Source: Colwellia sp. C1TZA3 (GTDB taxonomy: Bacteria > Pseudomonadota > Gammaproteobacteria > Enterobacterales > Alteromonadaceae). Taken from it: a stretch of DNA of 64,000 nt. Numbering within the stretch: the stretch's first letter is position 1; each line of letters begins with the position of its first letter. Under the pieces are notes generated by a model. It was not told the DNA's origin and did no database searches. It saw only the letters and a list, made by a program, of their open reading frames with translations. Positions 57,883 through 64,000 of the stretch are shown here, one piece after another. Where the stretch lies: the NCBI RefSeq assembly GCF_007954265.1, contig NZ_VOLS01000010.1:1-64000 (forward strand), read 5' to 3'. The position numbers were made by a program, and so were the translations under genes.

Positions 57883-59021
57883 ATGAGAACAAGACTGCTT
57901 GCCGTCTCTCACTTTGTTGATGGTAAGAGCCCCACGGAAATAGCTCGCTTTTTAAAAGTGAGTCGCACGAGCGTTAATAAATGGATCAATGCCTATTTAA
58001 ATGATGGCCTCGAGGGGTTAAATGAAGGAAAACACAATGGACACCCTAAAGGTCTTACGGGTAGTCAATTACGTCGATTAAAACCTTTCATCATTAAAAG
58101 CGCTGTAAAGCCTGACGGAGGGAAACTTCAGGGAAAATATATGAAAAATTCTATCGAAGAGGAGTTTGGCGTTATCTACCAAAAAGCTCATGTTTATCAC
58201 CTTTTACATTAACTGAATTTAAGTTGAATTACGACACGCTCTAAATATCCAAAATAATCTCAACAAGCACAAGACGTTTTTAAAAAAATTCAAATTTAAA
58301 ACAATCAAAAAGATCCCATTCAATGTGTCACTCGCTCAAGTTGATGTTTGGTTTCGAGATGAAGCAAGGTTTAGTCAACAAAATACCACAACAAAAATTT
58401 GGGCCAAAAAAGGCACTCGTCCCCGTGTCTATGCCTATCTGTTCGGCGCTTCTGTATCACTAATGGCAATACAGAAGCACTTATTGCACCGCTGAGCAAT
58501 ATGAAGGTAATAATACCAATCCCATTAAGTTATTGCTCACTTGTACTAGTTAAAATAGCTCAAGGCTGTGTTGCTCTCACTCCCAATAGCCAGCTATTGC
58601 TCAATCGAGCGCCTTACCTTGAATTATTTTTCCTGCGCACAACAAGATCACAAACTTAATGGAACTGGTATAACATCACATTTGGCATTGATTTCCAAAG
58701 CAACACAAGCAGAGCAACACAAGCAGAGCAACACGCGGTTATTATTATGGATGGAGCCAGCTGGCACCAAGAATACCTTGATCAAGATTTCCCTAGTTTA
58801 AGTATCATTCATACCCCCCATGTTCTCCTGAATTAAATCCAATAGAATAGGTCTGGTCTTGGTTGCGAGAAAATGAGTTCACTAATCAATCATTTAATAA
58901 CTACGACGATATTATGGATAAATGCTCATTAACTTGGAGCCGATTTAGAAGCGATATATACCTCACTTTTAAGCTTAGTCGTTGGCAAAAGACAGCTTTA
59001 CCGTTAAAAAAACATTGGTAA
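57883..59021 (+). pseudogene. Decayed IS630-family transposase
   Basis: The first 109 codons form a helix-turn-helix transposase start (GKSPTEIARFLKVSRTSVNK), then a stop at 58212. Downstream fragments in other frames give the DDE core: VWFRDEARF (first Asp), IIMDGASWHQ (second) and SPELNPIE (Glu), ending in LPLKKHW. Several frameshifts and stops, a short tandem duplication of a CAACACAAGCAGAG unit near 58703-58731, and a family A insertion at 58514-58670 all contribute to decay. Confidence 0.85.
58514..58670 (+). repeat. Family A MITE-like repeat, copy 9, in the IS630 pseudogene
   Basis: 157-bp copy flanked by TAA (58511-58513 and 58671-58673) within the transposase remnant. Nearly identical to copy 5, so it is recent relative to the decay. 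Confidence 0.92.
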
Positions 59022-59294
59022 AATTTAAGCAAGCACACGTCCATTAACGCAACAATAAACATGCTATGAATCATATTCGGATGTACTAAATTAAATGGCA
59101 ATGTGTTGCATTAGCAACGACTTCATATTTATTTGGATTACCAAAGGCAAAATAAATTTTAATTATTGAATAAAACATTAGAATGGTTACATAATTAAAA
59201 GTGCTGTAAAAAGCCTATTACAGGGAATAACTAGAGTAACCTAATTTAGTTGACTCGGTTACTGTGTTTTGGCGTTAATCCTCAAGCCCTCTTA

Positions 59295-59454
59295 TACCAA
59301 TTTGATTAATTAAGTGATCTACTTTTTCATGAGGAAAAATAGATAAATACAAGGCATAAAATTTAGTCAGTAGTTATTCTACTTATAAATTTTATAACGC
59401 TGTAGTTATTCATTTTAACCATTAAAAATGAGCAGGTAATTAATCAACTTGGTA
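59295..59454 (+). repeat. Family B MITE-like repeat, copy 5
   Basis: 160-bp copy with TTA on both sides (59292-59294 and 59455-59457), between the IS630 remnant and the methyltransferase gene. The rest of 59022-59551 holds no gene I can support. Confidence 0.9.
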
Positions 59455-59551
59455 TTAAACCATGAATCGTGAAAAACCCTAGTAAAGCGCTTAGCATTTT
59501 TTCATTGAGCTATATATGAATTTAAGTGGAATTTTTTTTTGAGTAGTTAGC

Positions 59552-60499
59552 TTACTTTTGCGCTCTCATCACCCAGCACAAAACACCATTCCTGAGGTTA
59601 ACAACATCAAATTTACAGGAAGACCAATTATTATTAGTCAGCAATTTTATACCTTCTATATCTAACTTTGACTGTGATGCCATATTTTGATCTTGTAAAC
59701 GACGTTGAAATGAGTGTAAGTTTTCAATAATTTTTATCACTTTTTTTTCATCTGTATTCTGCCAATTAATGATTGCTGGGAGTAATTCTTTTACTAGTAA
59801 ATTATACCAATCTAACTCATCTTCAGAGCTACACTTACTCTGTTCTTCTTTAAACAGCTGCAATAAATTAACATTTTTTTGTTTAAATTGAATTTGCTGT
59901 TTAGGGCTAAGGTGGTTTTTATTTTCCATTGTCTGACAAAACCGACCAAAATCTTGTAGTTGAGTTAACAAGCCATCAACTTGGTTTAAATTATTAATTA
60001 CTTTTAGACCTAATCTGCAATCAGCTGAAATGAAGGAGTCTTGATGATGAATTAAGGCAATAAACTCTCCACCTGACTTTAATACCCTATTAACTTCTAA
60101 TAGCGCTGCAGCGGATTCAGCATATTCAAAGCCAAATTGACTTATAACATAATCAAACTTACCACTATCAAATACTAAGTTTTCAGAAAGAGTATTACCA
60201 TAAAAATTTATACTTTTAAGGTGTTGGTAGCTAGGGTCTGAAGGAAAATAAAGTAATAAGGGATCAATATTTGCGGCGTCTGATGCGAAAACGTCAAAAC
60301 CTGAATTAAACTGTTTAGCTAAAACAGCTAATCCACCATTACCCGAAGCTAAATCTAAAATTGTTGCTAATTGAGGCAGTGTATTAAAAATATTTTGCCA
60401 AAAACTGGCAATTTTACCAACATATCCTTGGCTGTGCTCTCCTTCTGCAAAACTATTAAGTGATTTGGTACCCGACCAATATGAATTCCAATGCTGCAT
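59552..60499 (-). CDS. SAM-dependent methyltransferase (class I)
   Basis: A 315-residue protein with the Rossmann SAM motif (ATILDLASGNGGLAVLA), an acidic second motif (VFASDAANIDPLL) and post-motifs (FDYVISQFGFEYAESAAALL, EVNRVLKSGGEFIALI). The C-terminal 130 residues are helical and Gln/Asn-rich, with no recognised domain. It is 75 bases downstream of receptor gene 2, with a terminator-like hairpin between. Substrate unknown; a role tied to the receptor is only inferred. Confidence 0.85.
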   Translation of the reverse strand: MQHWNSYWSGTKSLNSFAEGEHSQGYVGKIASFWQNIFNTLPQLATILDLASGNGGLAVLAKQFNSGFDVFASDAANIDPLLLYFPSDPSYQHLKSINFYGNTLSENLVFDSGKFDYVISQFGFEYAESAAALLEVNRVLKSGGEFIALIHHQDSFISADCRLGLKVINNLNQVDGLLTQLQDFGRFCQTMENKNHLSPKQQIQFKQKNVNLLQLFKEEQSKCSSEDELDWYNLLVKELLPAIINWQNTDEKKVIKIIENLHSFQRRLQDQNMASQSKLDIEGIKLLTNNNWSSCKFDVVNLRNGVLCWVMRAQK

Positions 60500-60515
60500 T
60501 TTTATTTATCCAATA

Positions 60516-60544
60516 TAAAAAAGGCGGGTATAAACCCACCTTTT
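60516..60544 (-). terminator. Terminator-like hairpin between receptor gene 2 and the methyltransferase gene
   Basis: AAAAGGCGGGT-ATAA-ACCCACCTTTT with one mismatch and T-rich flank, 30 bases past the receptor stop. Just beside it (60544-60563) is a tandem AACTT repeat, about four units. Confidence 0.8.
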
Positions 60545-60574
60545 AACTTAACTTAACTTAACTTATATTGTACT

Positions 60575-63247
60575 TTAGAACGATTGAGCTAGACGTAAAT
60601 AAGTAATACGACCATATGCATCATAAAGATTAAAGTTATAGTTACGACCACTGAAACTACTTAACTGTGGTTCCTTTTCAAATGCATTTTGCATACCAAA
60701 AGATATTTTAGTGCCTGTATCAAAGCTATATGTTGCTTGAAGGTCATGTGTGATCCAGGTTGCAATGTTACCAGTACGCTCTACGCTACCGTCAGCTACT
60801 TGTGTCACATCTTCATATTGAGAACCAATCATGTTCATATTCCATGTCAGATCTAAGTTTTTCCAAGTGTAGCTGTTAGTCAAAGTAGCACGTTGTTGCG
60901 GCTCGCCTGTATCTTTAATTGTGTTGCGACCACCATCAATTTTACTATCAAACTGGTGACTAAATTGTAATGATTGCTTTAACATACCCGCATCGTTAAA
61001 ATCAAAAGTAGTATTCACGTTTAAGTCAAGACCACTGATTTCCCATTTGCCTTCATTAGCGTAACCTTGGGTAATTAGTTGAATACCACCGTTACTTAAA
61101 CGTTCAACACCTAAACCTGCTGGAATTGGGTCGCCTGTTTGTTCACGAGTCAGAATAGTATCCGCACCAAAGAAACGGATCATATTAGAAATTTCAATCT
61201 GATAATAGTCAGCTGAAAAGTTTAACCAATCCGAAGGTTGATAAGCTAAGCCTAAAGACAGCTGCTCCGATGACTCAGAACCCATCTTTTTATTAGCTAA
61301 GGTAATCGCATTTACTTGTACGTCACAGTCAGCTGCTTCTCCAAAGTTTAAACAAGATGGAGCATCTGAAACACTTGGGTTATCCGGAGCTGGCTTAGCC
61401 GTTAGAATATCCAATGTGGGTGCGCGGAAACCTTCACCGTATGATGCACGAAATACTAATCCGTCCATGACATCATATTTTAAAGAAACTTTAGGTGAGA
61501 AGTCACTACCGTAATCAGAATATTTATCATAACGGCCCGCTACAGTAAACTCTAAACCGTCCATTACTGGAAATAACGCTTCAAAAAAAGCACCTTTAAC
61601 GTTACGACCACCACCAGCACTGTTACCTGAAGAACCACCAACTTGACCCGCTTCCGATAATGAATCATAAGTATCAGAGTAGTCTTCTTTACGGTATTCA
61701 GCACCTACAACAGCTTGTAATGTGCCACCTTGCATTTCCATCACGTCAAATGCAACAGAACCAAAAACCTCTTCTTGCTCAAAAGTGCCGATACGTGCAG
61801 TAGTTACTTTAAGGCCACTTAAAAGAGAGTCGTAGTCGCTTCTTGCTGCATCAGTTGTAAAACGATCACCAAACGGGTCGTTTAGCATGTATGCACCACT
61901 ATCCATTGCAGTACGAGCATTACTACCCATTAAATAGTTACGACCAATACCATAAGTTTTAGTTTTGTTTTTACGTGCGCCAAAATCAACAGCAAAACCA
62001 CCGATCTCGCCTTCGACACCGATCATAAAATCAGTTGACCAGTTATCAATTTCGTTATCACGGTTTCCTAAAGCAGCAAAACGGTGACGAATTTGAGCTA
62101 ATTCTGGATCTCGTGGATCATCACCGTTAGCAAGATCTTCGGCACGATCTGCTTCACGTCTAGCTTCTAGTTCAGCAGCATATGCAGCGTCATAAAAAGC
62201 ACTATTAGGATTGTATGGGTTATTTGGACTATCATCAGATAAATATGCTGCATCACCAGCATCATTTAACGAAGGCGCATAACGACCAAATGATTTAGTT
62301 TTTGAAATCAAAGTATGAGAAAAAAGTCTCCAATCATCGTTAATTTCATAATCAGCTTTTAAGAAAGCTGATTGGTTAGCAGTTGAAGCTTCGTTGGCGT
62401 TAGTCGCATTAAAATTATAACCACAGTTGCCAGCAGAGCCAAAGTTGAAATTTTCTAAGCCATCACATTCAGCTTGTGAAATAATAGATTTATAACCAGC
62501 ATCTTTTTTCACGTTTACACCAAAGCTTGATGCGCCTGGTGAGACCCATGGGTAATCATGTTCAAAAATAATGTCACGGCTGTTCCAAGAAACACCAGCG
62601 ATAACAGAAGACCTATCGTTAGAAGCACCAAATACAGCTGAACCTTCTTCTCGCTCTCCACCATCAGATGGTAAGCTTATTTCTGAAGCGCCAAGACGTA
62701 ACTCAACACCGTTAAAGTCTTTTCTAGTAATAACGTTAATTACACCAGCGATAGCATCAGAACCGTATACAGCTGAGGCACCGTCAGACAAAATTTCAAT
62801 ACGCTCGATAGCGGCCATCGGGATTGAGTTCAAATCTTGAGCGTTACCTGTTGAAGGTGATTTAGGTAAACGACGACCATCAACCAAAATCAATGAGCGC
62901 TCAGCACCTAGGCCACGCAAGTTTACTTGTGAAACGCCCTGTGCAGAACTACCAGATTGTGGACGGAAAGAACCGGCAGCATTGAAGCTAGTGTTACGTA
63001 ATAAATCTGAAACAGAGGTTTGACCTGAAAAATCAATTGCAGCACGATCAATGACAGTAACTGGAATGGAACCTTCTAAATCTGTGCGTTTAATACGAGA
63101 ACCTGTTACAGAAATTCTTTCAACATCCTTCATTTCTCCAGCTTCATCTTCAGCTGCAAATGCTGGTGCTGAAATTGCTGCGGCTGCACCGGCACCAAAC
63201 ATCATGGCGATGCGTACTGCTTTAGCTACTTTGCTATTGTTATACAT
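60575..63247 (-). CDS. TonB-dependent outer membrane receptor 2
   Basis: An 890-residue receptor with a signal peptide (MYNNSKVAKAVRIAMMFGAG... ending PAFA) almost the same as in receptor 1, then VERISVTGSRIKRTDLEG, a plug domain (IPVTVIDRAAIDFSGQTSVS, GLGAERSLILVDGRRLPKSP, EILSDGASAVYGSDAIAGVI) and a beta-barrel ending YLRLAQSF. The ATG at 63247 has GGGAG seven bases upstream, as in receptor 1. The two share N terminus and control region but differ widely in the barrel, so they probably take up different substrates. Confidence 0.93.
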   Translation of the reverse strand: MYNNSKVAKAVRIAMMFGAGAAAAISAPAFAAEDEAGEMKDVERISVTGSRIKRTDLEGSIPVTVIDRAAIDFSGQTSVSDLLRNTSFNAAGSFRPQSGSSAQGVSQVNLRGLGAERSLILVDGRRLPKSPSTGNAQDLNSIPMAAIERIEILSDGASAVYGSDAIAGVINVITRKDFNGVELRLGASEISLPSDGGEREEGSAVFGASNDRSSVIAGVSWNSRDIIFEHDYPWVSPGASSFGVNVKKDAGYKSIISQAECDGLENFNFGSAGNCGYNFNATNANEASTANQSAFLKADYEINDDWRLFSHTLISKTKSFGRYAPSLNDAGDAAYLSDDSPNNPYNPNSAFYDAAYAAELEARREADRAEDLANGDDPRDPELAQIRHRFAALGNRDNEIDNWSTDFMIGVEGEIGGFAVDFGARKNKTKTYGIGRNYLMGSNARTAMDSGAYMLNDPFGDRFTTDAARSDYDSLLSGLKVTTARIGTFEQEEVFGSVAFDVMEMQGGTLQAVVGAEYRKEDYSDTYDSLSEAGQVGGSSGNSAGGGRNVKGAFFEALFPVMDGLEFTVAGRYDKYSDYGSDFSPKVSLKYDVMDGLVFRASYGEGFRAPTLDILTAKPAPDNPSVSDAPSCLNFGEAADCDVQVNAITLANKKMGSESSEQLSLGLAYQPSDWLNFSADYYQIEISNMIRFFGADTILTREQTGDPIPAGLGVERLSNGGIQLITQGYANEGKWEISGLDLNVNTTFDFNDAGMLKQSLQFSHQFDSKIDGGRNTIKDTGEPQQRATLTNSYTWKNLDLTWNMNMIGSQYEDVTQVADGSVERTGNIATWITHDLQATYSFDTGTKISFGMQNAFEKEPQLSSFSGRNYNFNLYDAYGRITYLRLAQSF

Positions 63248-64000
63248 AAATACTCCCTGGACCACTTTCGTGATGTTAGTGTTTAAATTCAAGGCTATGT
63301 TGCCTATTTTTGAATTATTTTTGCTCTTTAGTCATAGACCTAATTTACTCTTCTGGTCATAAACCTGACTTGTCTACTAAGACATTGACTTAATAATGTT
63401 ACAATAAAGTTAACAGGTCAATACAATATTGTTGTAATTTAGTTACTGGGTCAATACAAACCAGTTACGTTTTAATAACTTTAGATTAGGTTAATAAGTG
63501 AACGCAGCAAAAAAACCGCATAGTAACCACTAAAAAAAATAAAATGCCATACAGAGTGAACTTATATAAATAAACACGAATACATCACAACCCCCTACTG
63601 CCACATTAAAATTAAACCATATAAAACAATGGATAAAATTTAATCACCTCATTTAACGAGAACTAGTGTTTTAAAAAAATAATTTTTTATAATATAAAAA
63701 ATAACCAAAAAATTAGCATAAGCAAATTATTACAAACACTTAAGAAAACACTATTCTTTGTAAATAAAATGAGACATTTTCTTGTTTTTATTAATATTTG
63801 TTTTGTAGGTGAGCTAAGAAAATGCTGAGGTTCTATTGCATTACTAATTATATTAGGCGAGTTATTAATATTTAAAGTTATAACAGTATCGAAATTATTA
63901 GTACCCCAGATCCTTAACGGCATACTAAAAATATCTAAGTTAGGTTTAATGACTACGCATTAACTAAAAACTGACTGCACACTTAGAAAATTGAAGAATA
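63248..64000. other. Upstream region of receptor gene 2, to the window end
   Basis: Contains the conserved leader (63254-63292) and a promoter-like TTGACC (63416-63421, plus-strand GGTCAA) with a 17-base spacer to CATTAT (63393-63398, plus-strand ATAATG). A second GGTCAATACAA box lies near 63450. A 78-codon frame at 63687-63923 has no family resemblance and is not called. No other gene is seen. Confidence 0.6.

Noticed and set aside
58399-58659. Frame sharing its tail with the one at 32738-33049
   Set aside because: The common tail (PIPLSYCSLVLVKIAQGC...) is read from family A repeats in both places, not from a gene family.
63687-63923. 78-codon minus-strand frame
   Set aside because: No recognisable family, very AT-rich, no clear ribosome site; probably chance.

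Overview
The window is chromosomal DNA of a marine gammaproteobacterium. Low GC content, several TonB-dependent receptors, an extended DUF3450/TtpC-type TonB operon, kynurenine monooxygenase and the housekeeping synteny point to Alteromonadales, most likely a Colwellia/Thalassotalea-type organism; this placement is inference from gene content. Most of the window is conserved housekeeping DNA, cut by small mobile repeats and decayed genes.

Layout: 1-2341 holds a truncated lipoprotein gene and a DAACS symporter. From 9622 down to 2704 (minus strand) runs hemA-prfA-prmC-sirB2-sirB1-(DUF819)-kdsA, divergent from lolB-ispE-prs-rplY-pth-ychF (9889-15210). A tRNA cluster Met-Leu-Gln-Gln-Leu (16412-17014) with a strong promoter sits beside ubiF, followed by miaB-ybeZ-ybeY-corC-lnt (19182-24896), as in Escherichia coli. 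Then come an amidohydrolase and VanZ-like gene, a diguanylate cyclase and REC-CheC-like pair, exported Tpx, an M20 hydrolase, kmo, an SDR/alkyltransferase-like pair, a short exported EGKCG-repeat peptide, dusC, a MetF-like protein, two small genes, a thioesterase and a FabH-like synthase. The interval 41374-42924 is a graveyard with hairpin repeats and a decayed nfeD-slipin pair. It is followed (minus strand) by apt-dnaX-ybaB, a lone receiver protein, and the DUF3450-ttpC-exbB-exbD-tonB-TPR operon (52216-47273). The last 11 kb holds an inactivated IS3-family element, a wrecked IS630-family transposase, two large TonB-dependent receptor genes with nearly the same 5' leader and promoter, and a methyltransferase gene.

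Three kinds of non-coding mobile repeat stand out. Family A (157 bp, nine copies) and family B (about 160 bp, five complete copies plus a remnant) have inverted ends TACCA...TGGTA and almost perfect 3-bp TTA or TAA target duplications; one B copy lies inside an A copy, which fixes the boundaries. A third, hairpin-rich type (about 176-180 bp) occurs twice in tandem. Family A copies interrupt or trim at least four coding sequences.

The most interesting items are the orphan EGKCG-repeat exported peptide (HvfA-like, the class of precursor modified by DUF692/MNIO enzymes into copper-binding peptides), a complete programmed -1 frameshift cassette inside dnaX, the repeat families with their TWA target duplications, and the shared 5' control region of the two receptor genes.
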